Made by a program: the position numbers and the translations under genes. Below are positions 48,160-59,297 of a stretch of DNA of 64,000 nucleotides, piece by piece; position 1 is the stretch's first letter; every line of letters starts with the position of its first letter. The notes below the pieces were generated by a model. It did not search any database and was not told the DNA's origin. It saw only the letters and a program-made list of their open reading frames with translations. The stretch is taken from NCBI GenBank assembly GCA_949825065.1, contig OX463856.1:18472632-18536631 (forward strand), read 5' to 3'. This DNA comes from Odontocerum albicorne. Its lineage: Eukaryota; Arthropoda; Insecta; Trichoptera; Odontoceridae.

Positions 48160-48850
48160 GTGATGAATAATACTTCTCTATCTTCATTAATCCGTTTTAA
48201 GGGGTCACTATTGTGGGCTTTGTCAACCCATTAGACTTCCAGTATTCTTCGATAGAAACATGTTAAAAGCTTCTAGTTTCTTTGTGATGGTCTGAATGGG
48301 AGTCCATGATTCGACACCACATAAAAGTACGGATAATATGTAGTATCTCAAAATTTGCATATGTTAGTCGAGATTGAAATCCTTATTATATTGAAAATTT
48401 AGAAGGAACAGCTTCATTTCATCTGTACTCTTACTTTAATCTCTTGATACTGGCCCCATTGATTATTAAGTCAGCATCGCAGATGTTTATATAGTGAAAT
48501 TTGCTCAACAATTTCATTATTTATATCAAGCGGTACCATTGTACGTACCTTCTTTTTACTCACAATAGTAAATTAAATTTTGGATATGTTCATTCTAAAA
48601 CTTCTATCATTACAAGCAGTGTTAACCCTCTTTTGTAACACCAGTAGACTCTGCAGGAAGAATAATGTCCTCAGCGTAATGAATGTTTTTAATAAATTGA
48701 GTGGTTATCAATATTCCGTAATTTACTTCATCAAATACGAGTATCTCATAAACATTGCTTTAGAATAAACATTACTGATAACAGGAGAGAGTATGTATCC
48801 TTATTGAACTCCAGGAATATTTCTATATCAAAAGTTAATTCATCGTGCAT
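48160..48850 (-). mobile_element. LINE-R reverse transcriptase region
   Basis: In minus-strand order: GYILSPVISNVYSKAMF (compare GCILSPLLFNLYSEAIF), then HYAEDIILPAES (the YADD catalytic box, with the first catalytic Asp replaced by Glu), then VLLCGVESWT and KLEAFNMFL (compare TLLYGCESWT...EAFEMWxxR). Stops and frameshifts make it inactive. This is the most complete RT domain in the window, and PLE copy F inserted beside it. Confidence 0.8.
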
Positions 48851-48863
48851 TTTATTTTACTGT

Positions 48864-49073
48864 GTTGTTTATAGTTAAGGCATTAACGTTGTGGAGATTT
48901 AAAGACATTGTAATTTATTCCCTTTTTTGTGAATTTCTTTTGTGGCTTTCGCCTCATCTTCTCACCTTGGAGCGTTGCGCTCCCCTGAAGATGAGGCGAA
49001 AGCCTTGAAACCGGTAGGGGTATACCGTCACAAAAAAGTGGAATTAACAGTGTTTGATAAAAATAAATTACAA
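48864..49073 (+). mobile_element. Penelope-like miniature element, copy F
   Basis: 210 bp with a perfect 12-bp target duplication, TTATTTTACTGT, at 48852-48863 and 49074-49085. It has the leader, a shortened inverted tail (GGCTTTCGCCTCATCTTC) and a direct tail. The tail hairpin is the most regular of all copies: AGGCGAAAGCCT between CTGAAGA and GAAAC. Confidence 0.92.
48985..49029 (+). ncRNA. Hammerhead-ribozyme-like motif in PLE tail
   Basis: The sequence has CTGAAGA (matches CUGANGA), then a GAGGCGAAAGCCTT hairpin and GAAAC. A CGGTA/TACCG stem with one bulged C follows, then GTC. Known background: hammerhead ribozymes occur in PLE terminal repeats. Stem I cannot be closed cleanly, since the tail side ACAAA needs a distant TTTGT (present only in other copies). 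Activity is doubtful. Equivalent sites lie at 18027-18074, 19544-19590, 20353-20397, 30101-30147, 31680-31725, 31937-31983 and 47813-47857. Confidence 0.4.
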
Positions 49074-49085
49074 TTATTTTACTGT

Positions 49086-50954
49086 TTTTTATTGCTTTAA
49101 GAATTTTTTTTGGAAATAAATTTGGACATCAAAATATTTTAAGCAACTAGAATAATTTCTTGAACACTGCTGTAGTTCTCTTAATAATCGTTTTTTATAG
49201 TTATTATTTATAGTTTACTTATGTGTTAAGCAATATTAATTTTATTTTTTCAGGAACGCCCATGGCCGTATAATTTGACATAATCTAATTGCGTGAAAAA
49301 ACATTGTATGTCCACTTTTTGCCATCATCAATCATTGCTTTTCACCATCCAAGTTGTTATTTAATTGAGGCATGGGAATATTTATAAATGCTTAAGCATC
49401 ACCTTAAGAAATATTTACTTTTAAGTTTTATGGAGAATGTAAAGTGAGTTTTCTCTTCCATTTAAATTATAATTATTATTTGAATCTCAAAAAATATATT
49501 TTATTCAGTTTGTGGTGATATGTTGAGTGATTTACAAATAATTTTTTTTTTTATCAAAATGAGCTTGAAATTTTCGGAACATCATATTAGAATATTTAGT
49601 AATAAATTACTTTACAATTCCACTAATAACACAAATGCCAGCTAGATATGATAAAAACAATCGCGTAAAATATACATTTTTCAAATATTTATAGGCAATT
49701 TATTAAATGATGTTACGATTCTTAACACTTTCAATTATCTGCGCTTCCATGATGGTATCATTTTAATCAATGATAACGAGACTGATAAGGATACCAACAA
49801 AAGACACGAGGATGACTACACCAAAACCACTTAAACTAGCAAGGGCATTGATAGAAACAATTAATATACGGATAAAGTAATACAAAGCATACTTAAGAAT
49901 TAATTAAAGACGCGAATAATTAACCACTATAATTTCTGTAAAATAAATTAATTGAACGGAGGAAAATAATTGTATATGTTGATGGAATAACGTCGATGAT
50001 TTTAAGCGTACTTCCAGAAAAAAATAAGACCTGCGTATTAAATGAAGAATGGACGTGGTAAACATATTTAAAACGCCAATGACAAGTGAAATAAACTACC
50101 TACATAAGAGTGGCGTATATGGAATGGAATATGCATGAGAAAGTATATATCTTGGATTGATATAGAATTAAATGGTCACTAGAACATAATAACATAAACG
50201 TTGTCCATCTACTAATAAGTTTTGCAGAATTTACAACCATATTATATAGTAGAAATAAATTACAATAAAAAGGAAAGTAGAGTTAAATTTTTACAAAAGT
50301 CTGAAAATTTATAGAAAATAATGAATTTAGAAACACTAGAGATGAACAAAGCCATAAGCAAACTATAAAAAAATTACAGGGCGTTGTGGATAGATCTAGG
50401 TAGTAATTATTATAATTTAAAATAAATCCTTTAAGGTATCAAAGTTGCTAACTCTCCATTGCCATTTTCATATACCGAAGTTTAAAATTTCATCGTTTCT
50501 TTGAAATGCTATTCATTAAATATATGATTGGACGACTCATAACGTAACAACTTCATTTATAAAAAAATACATGCACCGTTATAAAATACATACACCATTA
50601 TATATTTATTTCTTCTTGTTCAGTTGATTACCCTCAAATTATTCCGATTGGATACTCACTTCTGTTTCTATGCCTCGAACAGACGGACATTGCTCTGAGT
50701 GGGTAATTCTGGGCAGCCAATTCCAACCAGATAATCATTGTTGTAATCATGGCCAATTTCATATCGCTCAATAAAAAGAATTTGCATAATTTATTTAGAT
50801 ATATTACACGTATAGTTGTGGCGAAAGAAATGTTAAAGAGAAGGAGGAAGCTTTGAGAAGTGGAGATGCTGAAACAGGTACACTTAAGTTATTTAAATAA
50901 TTAAGCACATCTATGTGACAGAATTATATAAAAGTATTGTATTATATTACTTTA
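49086..50954. other. AT-rich sequence, mostly empty
   Basis: Apart from the hydrophobic frame at 49763-49903, no gene or repeat was recognised. Confidence 0.45.
49763..49903 (-). CDS. Possible membrane-segment exon
   Basis: A 47-codon minus-strand frame contains YFIRILIVSINALASLSGFG then VVILVSFVGILISLVII. It has two hydrophobic stretches and a strong pyrimidine bias at third positions (RNY-like), unlike random AT-rich frames. No family recognised and no clear splice sites. Confidence 0.2.
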   Translation of the reverse strand, partial: LILKYALYYFIRILIVSINALASLSGFGVVILVSFVGILISLVIID

Positions 50955-51270
50955 TTACATACCATCACGGAATTATCCTGTTAGAGTAGGCAAAAAGGAC
51001 AGAGCTACAGAATTTCCTAACACGTCACACATCATCAGCCTCTTCTACATCCATTAACTTTCTCATAAAACTTCTAAGATTTCTTTGACTTAACACGTTT
51101 CCTTCATTCAGAATATCATTCATTGCCTCCAACCATACTCTCCTTGGTCTACTACCTCGTACACGCATCCAACCATATTCTCCTTGGTCTACCTCTTACA
51201 CGCTTTCCTCTCATATTTATTTATTTTGTTAGTCTACATTTTCAGTTCCAGGTTGTATCGTATACATTTT
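50955..51270 (-). mobile_element. LINE-V 3' end
   Basis: CCATCACGGAATTATCCTGT with TAGAGTAGGCAAAAAGGACA is the family signature. A short internal duplication of CTCCTTGGTCTAC occurs near 51140 and 51180. Confidence 0.7.
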
Positions 51271-51405
51271 TCTTAAATATAATACAACCTGTTGAGTTTA
51301 TTGCTTTGTAGCGATTTCTTCGAACCAATAAGAAAAATGTTAAAAGGCCTTAAGTAAAAAACAGACAGAAATATTTTTTTTGTAAGTCTCATTTCCAACG
51401 AGTTG
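51242..51405 (-). mobile_element. SINE-A fragment
   Basis: AATACAACCTGTTGAGTTTA and CGAACCAATAAGAAAAATGT mark the tail and body on the minus strand. The head is lost. Confidence 0.65.
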
Positions 51406-51444
51406 GATAATATGTGTCGTCAATTATGGTCAATGATGAATAAT

Positions 51445-51740
51445 AACATATACTCACGCCATTTCCCTGTTGGGATAGACAGAATGGACAGAGCACCTAA
51501 CGCTGTTATCACAATATATTTCCTTTGCCTCTTCCAAATTTATACGTCTTCTCACTTAGCTCCATCTATTTATCTTACTACTTGCCCTTACATTCTTCAA
51601 AAATTGTATTTATTTGTTCCAAGTGCATTTTTATAGATTGTGCTCCATGATGATTCCCACTCATGCTTGCATTATATATTTGTTTAGTTAGTTTTCCGTA
51701 ACCTGTTTTTCGTCATTCGTTTAATAAAACCAAACTATTG
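51445..51740 (-). mobile_element. LINE-V 3' end
   Basis: CATTTCCCTGTTGGGATAGA, then CTTTGCCTCTTCCAAATTTA and the further downstream words in LINE-V order. Confidence 0.7.
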
Positions 51741-51988
51741 TTACATACAATTTTTTATCCAACTTAACAGATTAGTTTTTAGTTCGCATTTATCCTTAAT
51801 AAATCGTAAAGAATATCCCCATTGGTGATATAAAAATGTTGTGGACTTCTGGTTAAGGAGCACTAAAGCAGGCACGTAACTCGTAGTTCGTCGTCGAATG
51901 TGAGTCACATGCCTACTCTGGACGACCGTGGTCCAAAGGTTAGCATACACGTTAAGCAAACAATTACCTTATTGGTTTAACTCTTAGA

Positions 51989-52082
51989 TTGCGACCTTCG
52001 TGACCGAGTTGGTGAGACGCCCGCTTTTCAACCCGGAGATCGCGGATTCGATTCCCGTTGGAACATAATTTTTATAAAAGCT
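51989..52082 (+). mobile_element. SINE-A head
   Basis: GCGACCTTCGTGACCGAGTT and CGCGGATTCGATTCCCGTTG form a good tRNA-like head. The body is absent. The fold might be mistaken for a tRNA gene. Confidence 0.75.
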
Positions 52083-52624
52083 TATAAACTCAACATACAT
52101 TTTCATATCAGGATTACGTACATGCATAATATCTACCATACATAAAGTACCAGAATAAACAGGCCTGGGCTCAGGAGGCCCAATGCCGAATCATACAAAA
52201 TACATTTAGAAGAAATAAAAATACATTCGTATACCAACTCCAAATACAAAAAAAACACGCACCGAAACCTCAACGTGTTTTTAGATATCTTAAAAAGTTT
52301 TAGAAGAAGTAGTAAAAAAATAACGAGATCCACGAAATCTTTTCAAAACGTAGTTAATTAAATTAGAAATATTTATTACAACCAATCCGTTGCGACTTGT
52401 AGCGAAAATAATTAACATTTAATACGAGGCATCCGGTGAATCATACTCGTACGACCTTCTGGCGAAGGCTAAACATCTCTGCAAAAATGTTAAACGACTC
52501 AATTGAAACAAATTGTTGGGCAACTCAAATTCTAATATAAATAATATCTTAGTTTAAATAACTCACTTAAAATCAATCAATAACCAAATAAAATAAAAAC
52601 CCACTGATTTTTTTTATTTGTTTA
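52083..52624. other. AT-rich spacer
   Basis: No feature supported. Confidence 0.5.
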
Positions 52625-53110
52625 TAATATACATACATATCATCACGCCATTTCCCTGTCGGGGAAGGTAGAGTAGATATAGCACCATACTTTCCTATCA
52701 CGACACATCCTTAGCGTCTTGTACATCCATACAACTTCTTCGATTTCTCTAACTGTTTAAGTTTTCTTCTTTAGGAATATCATTCACTTGATTCCACCAT
52801 ACTTTTATTGGTCTTCCTCTCACACGCCTTCCATTCACGTTTGCACTATATATCTATTTCGTTACTTTTTCTTATTTCATTTGATCTACATGCTCAAACC
52901 ATCTCAACGTAGTTTTCTTCATCTTACTAAAGAAATCAGTCTTAAGTTTTCATTCATCCCTTATCTTTTCATTCCCCGTACTCTGTCATACATTGTCAAT
53001 CCATGTATGCATGAATTTTTTAAAGCGGTCGCGCTTAGTATTTTTCCATGTTAACGTTTTAATCCCATACATCAAAGATGCCAACAAACTGTTGTAGACT
53101 TGGTTATTGA
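52625..53110 (-). mobile_element. LINE-V 3' end
   Basis: Starts with ACATACATATCATCACGCC, then CATTTCCCTGTCGGGGAAGG. Minus-strand C-terminal coding is colinear with 12085-12640. One of the better preserved copies. Confidence 0.8.
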
Positions 53111-53445
53111 TACAAAAAAAAATAAACATTTTTAAGAAAACTTTGTGGCTTAGTTCGTATTACGGTATATGTCAGAATAAGATATCTAAATGCTAATAAT
53201 GGAAGTTAAGAATTTCATTATGAACCAGGACAATTCATAAAACTATCAACAGAATACCAGGATACTATAAGATACGTTTATTACCAAAAACCTTCTGTAA
53301 CTGTATTTCGGACATTTTAAGTTGAATGCAAGTATATTTCTGATGTTTTAAGTATATTTATGATCAAGTATGAACATAATGTGATTTGTCAATGTATGAT
53401 AGAATAAGAAATGTAATTATTGAGGATATTGTGAATATTTCTTTG
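53111..53445. other. AT-rich spacer
   Basis: No feature supported. Confidence 0.5.
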
Positions 53446-53560
53446 TATTGTATCACACTTTCGTTGTGTACAGTACTACTTGTATATTTGTAATGTTGAA
53501 ATATCTTCCTATCAACCAGGACATTTTAAAGTAAAAACCAGACTGTAACCCTTTTTAAAT
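53446..53560 (-). mobile_element. SINE-A tail side
   Basis: TCACACTTTCGTTGTGTACA and TTCCTATCAACCAGGACATT. The matching head piece may be at 53905-53970. Confidence 0.65.
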
Positions 53561-53709
53561 TTTTTTGCAGTATGCGAGATACCTCATTAACCAAACTGGA
53601 ATTTTTTTGGATATTATCGAGAAGCGGACCGGAATTAATGAATGATTAAATGCCCTTAACCGTGACGAGTACAATTGAAGATACAATACAAAGTGAGTGA
53701 TCAGGGTAC

Positions 53710-53870
53710 CTGACGTTGGTGTCACCGGAGTTGACTATGTAAGCCAATTCGTAATAGGCATATCCTGTTGCATATATGGTAAGGAGCTTTTGTACCTGTG
53801 GGTTGTCTGTGTCTTCTTTCTTTATTAGGACTCTGATAACTATCAACAGTTCCGCGTAATTTGGTTCTAT
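53710..53870 (-). CDS. Possible internal exon, unidentified
   Basis: The minus strand is open as IEPNYAELLIVIRVLIKKED, then TDNPQVQKLLTIYATGYAYY and ELAYIVNSGDTNVR. It is bounded by an acceptor-like CTGCAGCAG on the 5' side and a consensus donor CAG|GTACCC on the 3' side. It is about 43% G+C in AT-rich surroundings. Both borders plus the composition make it the best exon candidate. The peptide is not recognised. No partner exon was found. Confidence 0.35.
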
Positions 53871-53904
53871 CTGCTGCAGTAGTATCGAGCATATTTTTTT
53901 TACA

Positions 53905-53970
53905 ATTGAACCTTAAATCCCCCCAGTGGAAGACAAGCGCCGTACTAGCTAGGTCACGAAGGTTTTATTG
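53905..53970 (-). mobile_element. SINE-A head fragment
   Basis: CCCCAGTGGAAGACAAGCGC and CGTACTAGCTAGGTCACGAA. Confidence 0.55.
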
Positions 53971-54599
53971 CTGTTAAGAATAAAAGTATGAGTTTAAATA
54001 TAACCCAGACTTTGAGATCTTAAATGAGTTAGATTATTGACATCTCTTACATAATTGGACACATAGTTTTACTGAGAATTAACACCCGGTAAACGGTACA
54101 AAAAATATAAATACATGCCCAGACAGCAAGAGTATTTAGTCTGCCAGGAGATATCTCAATGGAATAACGCCAAGCGTGTTATTACAAGCTATTACAATCT
54201 ATAATCCCAAAAAGCCGCTTTGCTAATTGACACTAAGTCCCAATATGATTGTGACTATTATAGAATAATGTATTGCCCATTTTTTATGTATTATGTTAAA
54301 TTGCTAACAGATGGCTTGAACCAATATAACATTTGATGTTTATGTAAAATAGTTCGAATTTAATAAATGTTTTTTTTGTCCATACAAGGTGAAAGACATC
54401 AAATCATTGAGACAAATAAATACCTCGTCTTAGATTGAAAATAAGGCAATTGAACTTTTAAAGCCCCCAAAAGCTAACGTAAAATCTACAATACGACATT
54501 TATTTTGACCTAAAAGCTGTTTTCGGGTAAAATATTAGCTTTTTTTTAGTTAATTATTTACATTTTATTCGTTTGTTATTTCAAGAGAAAAGTTTTTTT
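53971..54599. other. AT-rich spacer
   Basis: No feature supported. Confidence 0.5.
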
Positions 54600-54604
54600 A
54601 AGTA

Positions 54605-54905
54605 AGTTTTGATGGGCTGCCTTGCTTATAACGTACAAGGCTTATCAGCACGATGTTGTGCCCCCTGTGTGAACTGGCACACACCGGCTTCATTTGTTTC
54701 TCTCTACGTGTTTATTCTCCTAGTGAAGTGTTTGGGATAGGAAGGGCGTCTGCGCACGTATTTTTATGGGACCCACCCCAGCATTTGCCTTATGATTGAA
54801 GAATTGCAGTAAGCCCAGTCGAGATGGCCGTCTTCCTGGCTTTCGATGAGGTTATTTAGCCCTCGGCATTATACCCTGTGTTGTAAAAGAGTATATTGAC
54901 CAAGT
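54605..54905. other. GC-richer island of unknown origin
   Basis: It is visibly richer in G+C than its flanks (for example GTTGTGCCCCCTGTGTGAAC and GGGACCCACCCCAGC). The plus-strand frames are open in pieces (CPLCELAHTGFICFSLRVYS), and the minus strand is partly open too. It has no match to the repeat families defined here. It could be a single-copy piece of a retroelement UTR or a host exon. Confidence 0.4.
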
Positions 54906-55481
54906 GTTGTCTTTTCGTTTCCTAGTAAAATAAATTTTCTTGGAAAACATACATTTAAAATGACTATATATCATCAAATCTAAACCATGTTTTTTTTATA
55001 AAACTTTGTCGATAAAAATATGTTGTTACTCTAAATTGCCAACACTTACTCGCAGATTGCAAGTCACAAGTGCGCGGTTTTCAAAATTTCAATTGTTTTA
55101 AGGAACAAACATAATAAAAACGGTAAAAACACTGGAATATTTTATCCCTTTGACATCAACGTACAAATACAAATCCGAAAAAATCATGTAACCTATTTAT
55201 TAAAAGAGAGCTTATTATTAAAACACACCAAGTAACTAACTACGTTTAAAATACATCAACAAATTAGATGCTATATTTTGGGAAAATACTCATATGACTG
55301 TCAACGCATCCATATCAAGAAATTCCATTTTACTTTGATATAGTTTAAATTCATTATTAGACATCCAACTGGAAACTTTTGGGATGCAAATAAATGGTTT
55401 CTACTCGTATTTAGAATGTTTTTTTCACTTAGATCACATATTTTAAATAACTAAGTATCATCCGCTTAAACCTTAGATTCC
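54906..55481. other. AT-rich spacer
   Basis: No feature supported. Confidence 0.5.
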
Positions 55482-55900
55482 GGGAGAGAAAACTATGCAA
55501 ATGAACTCATTGATATAATAAGTAGTGATAACGAAAAGCGGCTGTCCTAATATTGACCCTTGTGGTACACCATTCCTCAATATCCTGAGAATATTCTTCC
55601 TGATTGACATCAACGGATTACCATCTATTATATGACAAATCAAAGTGTCATGATCGACTGTATCAATGACAGTACTCGTATCAAGAACAGTAATTAAAGT
55701 TATTTTCCCTCTTGTATCTCAGTCAATAAATTGATCACCAGTCTCAAAGCAACGGTCTCTGTAGAATTATATTTTTTGTATACAGACTGATTACTTGGAA
55801 GTAGTTTGTTTGAGTTAATTACAGAAATGAATGTGCTGTGCAGAAGCATTTTTTTCAATAAGCCTCGATACTTGACAATACGCTGAATCACAGGTAGAAG
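55482..55900 (-). mobile_element. CR1/Jockey-like reverse transcriptase fragment
   Basis: In minus-strand order: LLPSNQSVYKKYNSTET (compare LLPxxQSAYRxxHSTET), then TVIDTVDHDTL (compare AFDTVDHxxL, with the first catalytic Asp retained), then NGVPQGSILGQPLFVI (compare GVPQGSVLGPLLF). The stretch between DHDTL and NGVPQG is shorter than usual, so a deletion occurred. Frameshifts are present. It is probably the RT region of LINE-W or a relative. Confidence 0.8.
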
Positions 55901-56461
55901 AAGATCTATGAGTATGGTGCGAAGAACAAGTCGTTGTAAGATGAGGAAGAGAAATGGGTAAGCCAGGAGAGGATGTCATACATTCAAATTTAGAAAATAT
56001 AGTGAGTACCAGAAAACTATACAAAGTGAAGTATTAGAAATCCGTATAAATTTACTTGGAAGACCTCTGAAAAGACAGTTGGTAGTTTACTTTTCATTAA
56101 ATAGTCGAACTCGATTCGACTGCAAACAGAGTTGCTTTATAGACGAAAAGAAGCTGTAATAATTCAGGACTGATATTTTATCGGTTTACAACGCATTTTT
56201 TTAAGAGAAAAAAATATACGACTAACTACTCGTACTGGTAGTAAAACTGTACTCGTAAATGTTAATAAAGACAGGGTTTCGTGAGTACTCATGCGTTGAT
56301 GTTATATCCATGTAATGATACCTTGTTAAATTTTCGTCCATTACTAGGATTATAGTTTCACATGATTCCCAATATCATCGGTTGATCGCATAAAAAATGT
56401 ATCGTCGGGTTTCTGGCACAAATTAGGAACTAACGTTTTACTTTTTCTGAGAAATTTCAAT
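55901..56461. other. AT-rich spacer
   Basis: Two TACTCGTA octamers lie at 56227 and 56250. No gene. Confidence 0.5.
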
Positions 56462-56737
56462 TTAAAAGTTGAAATTATTTGTATCTGGGTACTTTAGGTA
56501 GTAATACTCAGGCCACGCCCTCATTTTATAGTCGATTCCCCTAAGTAGTATATCAAATAGAGCTGATAGAAGTCCCGTTGTTTCATTATGTTCTAAAATG
56601 TTCAAAATTGAATACCGCACAGTTATCAAGTTTCTTTCAAAAGAAGGCAAAAGCCTAGCAGAAATCAAATGTCTCGATACTATTATATAATATATACGAA
56701 GAATCTTCTCCGTAATATTCCAAAGTGCAAGATTGGG
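56462..56737 (-). CDS. Open frame of 91 codons, unidentified
   Basis: The minus strand is open from an acceptor-like CTGTTTAG at 56738. It contains PNLALWNITEKILRIYYIIV, then SARLLPSFERNLITVRYSIL, and ends MRAWPEYYYLKYPDTNNFNF before TAA. It is long for such AT-rich DNA. No domain is recognised. It may be a terminal exon or part of an unknown element. Confidence 0.25.
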   Translation of the reverse strand, partial: PNLALWNITEKILRIYYIIVSRHLISARLLPSFERNLITVRYSILNILEHNETTGLLSALFDILLRGIDYKMRAWPEYYYLKYPDTNNFNF

Positions 56738-57000
56738 CTAAACAGTTTCATTTACAGTTTTATTTCGGCTGATAATCTTTTGAAAATACTACTTATCAAG
56801 GTAGACTAGCGGAAGCACTTCCACCAGAAATTTCAGAATATTTTTGCAATGAAATTGGAACATTAATTCATCATAAAAAAATGTACGGAACTATAGGGTT
56901 GAAACTATTTAATTCTATTACCTTTCTATATTCTAAGGCTGGAAATTTATGTACCTTACTTCGTTCATATTTTGAGATGTGTGGAAATATTATTTTAGTT
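56738..57000. other. AT-rich spacer
   Basis: No feature supported. Confidence 0.5.
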
Positions 57001-57060
57001 TAAATATCAGACATACATATTGGTCATTTGATAATGACCAATATGTATGTCTGATATTTA
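57001..57060. repeat. Perfect 28-bp inverted repeat, 4-nt loop
   Basis: The left arm 57001-57028 and right arm 57033-57060 are exactly complementary around TGAT. The arms contain ACATACATATTGGTC. Arms this perfect imply a recent origin, selection on structure, or a fold-back artefact. Confidence 0.95.
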
Positions 57061-57109
57061 CCCGTGCTAATTTGATTGTTTAATAAAAGACAATAAACTC
57101 TTATGAAAT

Positions 57110-57570
57110 CAAATTTACATACATATAAATAAATTATCACGCTATGTCCCTTGCATGATAAGCAGAGAGAACATATCTTTATACTTTTATATTCACGCAC
57201 ATAAGTTTCGCCTTCTTCGAATTCATAAATCCTGCACAATCTTCTTTTATTCATATTTTTCCCTTTACCTTGTTTTTAATCTGCTTCACTCAATCCAGCC
57301 AAATTATCCTTGATCCCTTCTTCCACGCCCGTCTTGTACTTTTGGCTTGTATACCCGTTTAGTCATTCAATATCGCTATATGTTCAAACCATCTTTGCGC
57401 TGATTTCTTCATCGTAATAAAAAAAAACATTACATCCATGTATTCATTACTGATTTCTTCAAAAAAATATTTGCGCACTCAGCTCCACGGCATTAATTTT
57501 ATTTTTATCTTCTACTAAATTCAAGATTCAATTCCGTACGTCAAGGTAGTACGTACCAATACACTTCTAT
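57110..57570 (-). mobile_element. LINE-V 3' end, old
   Basis: TATCACGCTATGTCCCTTGC marks the terminus. The words TATATGTTCAAACCATCTTT and TTCATTACTGATTTCTTC follow the family order. Confidence 0.65.
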
Positions 57571-58059
57571 ATTGTAATTTTTGCTACTTTTGGTTAAAGT
57601 CGGTTGTTTTGTATTGGCGTGGGTGCTCCATTTACCTTATTCTCTATCACTACTCTTTATTTAATGCCCCTTTAACTCGCCTAATGAGTTATTTGTAAAC
57701 CGATATCTGAATCAACTGGCTTTCTCTTTAGATAAGAAACTCTTTCCAGGTTTTTTAAAGTAAATTACTCCATGCAAGGAAACCATAGAATTAACGAATA
57801 ACCGCGTCATATTTCAAATCGAAGTGTCGATCGATAGACTTTCTTTTGTGATCAAGTATAATTGTCAGTCAACCTGTGTATTAAAGTCCCCTATGCGTGT
57901 ATTAGTTAATTGTGTGCATGCAGTTGCAATTCAGTAATCAACAGATTTAATCTGTTGCAGTCTTTCGTTAGGCAATGTTACTTGTGCTGTTCAATAGTAC
58001 TATAATAATTTATGACAAACTGTATAAGCTACAGAAAAAAAACATTAAATTTAGATATA
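57571..58059. other. AT-rich spacer
   Basis: No feature supported. Confidence 0.5.
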
Positions 58060-58172
58060 AAACGGTCTAAGAGTAAACCAGCCCGAAAGTGAATCCGCCA
58101 AGAATCGAACCATGATCGCACACATGCTTAGCGTGTATACTAATTGTTAGACCACCGAAAGTCTGTAATAAA
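58060..58172 (-). mobile_element. SINE-B head
   Basis: The minus strand has CGGTGGTCTAACAATTAGTA (A-box region), CGCTAAGCATGTGTGCG, and a CATGGTTCGATTCTTGGCGG B box, then CACTTTCGGGCTGG. It could be misread as a tRNA gene. The downstream text matches the other SINE-B copies. Confidence 0.75.
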
Positions 58173-58580
58173 TAACACATCATAGATTATGATTTAAAAT
58201 ATACTCAAATTATATTATCATTCAAATATCGTTTCATTAAAAGGCTTTTAAGAGCACTCTCAACAACCATTCTAATGGAGCGAACAACAACAGGTGAGAT
58301 CAATAATGGATCATGGCATCTAAAACAAAAATAAAACATCTCAAATCTTCGAGTAATCCGATCTACAAAGAGAATTCAAACGAAAGAACCGGTTTCCTTT
58401 ACTGATAGATCTACAGAGCGCGTGCTTTCTCACTTCTGACAGAACTATCTTTGATCTATCTGAAGACATTCTAACTAGACTGGGATGGAGCTTCTGTTTA
58501 TAGACGAGACTGGTCAACTTTAATGGCCAGTCTTGTTCGAGTTCCGTTATCAGTCGTTGTTTCTTTAATTATATTTTGAA
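58173..58580. other. AT-rich spacer
   Basis: No feature supported. Confidence 0.5.
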
Positions 58581-58582
58581 TA

Positions 58583-59120
58583 TAGTGGCCCCTCTTCTCA
58601 GCGGTTTCGGATTCCACGGTTTCAGTTAGCCAACGGCAGTTCGAGAATACTAAATAAAAAAATCAACATATCACAAGGTCGAAAGACAAGCGTCTTACCA
58701 ACTAGGAGGCAATAAAGAAATTATGGCAAAAAATGAAAAAAAAAAAGAATTTTAAAATCTATTTGAAGCAAATTTGTTCAAAAAAGAAACTTTTTAATTT
58801 ATCTGAAAATGAGCTTTAAGAAGTGTATATAAAAAATCGGAAATAATGGACTCTAAAACCCATTCTTAACAAATATCAGTACAAAGAATATTAACCCGCC
58901 TAAGTATTTATGTTCGAAAGATTTGCGAACGTTTTTTAATACTGCTTACATCTATGCACTCTCTCATAGAGATTTTTGTACAAAGGTTTTTTATTTTTAC
59001 AAAGATCTCTTATCAACTAGGTTTTGGAGGTAGGTTTTATTGAATTGGGTATTACTCGCGGTTTTAGGCATTCAATGGAGGTTTTGGAACGTGTCTCTCG
59101 CGGATAAGGGAGGACTACTG
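58583..59120. mobile_element. Tigger/pogo-like non-autonomous DNA transposon
   Basis: The left end reads TAGTGGCCCCTCTTCTCAGC, then GGTTTCGGATTCCACGGTTT and CAGTTAGCC. The right end reads CTCGCGGTTTTAGGCATTCA, then GGTTTTGGAACGTGTCTCTC and CGCGGATAAGGGAGGACTAC, ending TG. These match the known Tigger-type termini (CAGT...CCGCGGTTTC / GGxxTTGGAACGT...CCGCGGATAAGGGxGGACTACTG). TA flanks both ends (58581-58582 and 59121-59122). About 540 bp long with no transposase, and it contains a SINE-A head scrap near 58680. Confidence 0.75.
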
Positions 59121-59297
59121 TACTCATATTATTCATTTGAACAGATCTCATATAATCAATAAATTTTTCGAAATGATTTGTTACACTTGATTGATGATAG
59201 TGTTATATTCGAAGCTTTATTCTTCGTGGAATTATAACATTTGCTCAATAATATTAATTTTATGGTTTACTAATTTAACGCTTCATTGCTAAACAAT

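Noticed and set aside
51989..52082. tRNA gene
   Set aside because: A and B boxes are present, but the acceptor stem does not close, and the same head with a SINE body recurs throughout the window. It is a SINE-A head. The same reasoning applies at 20938, 45717 and 58060.
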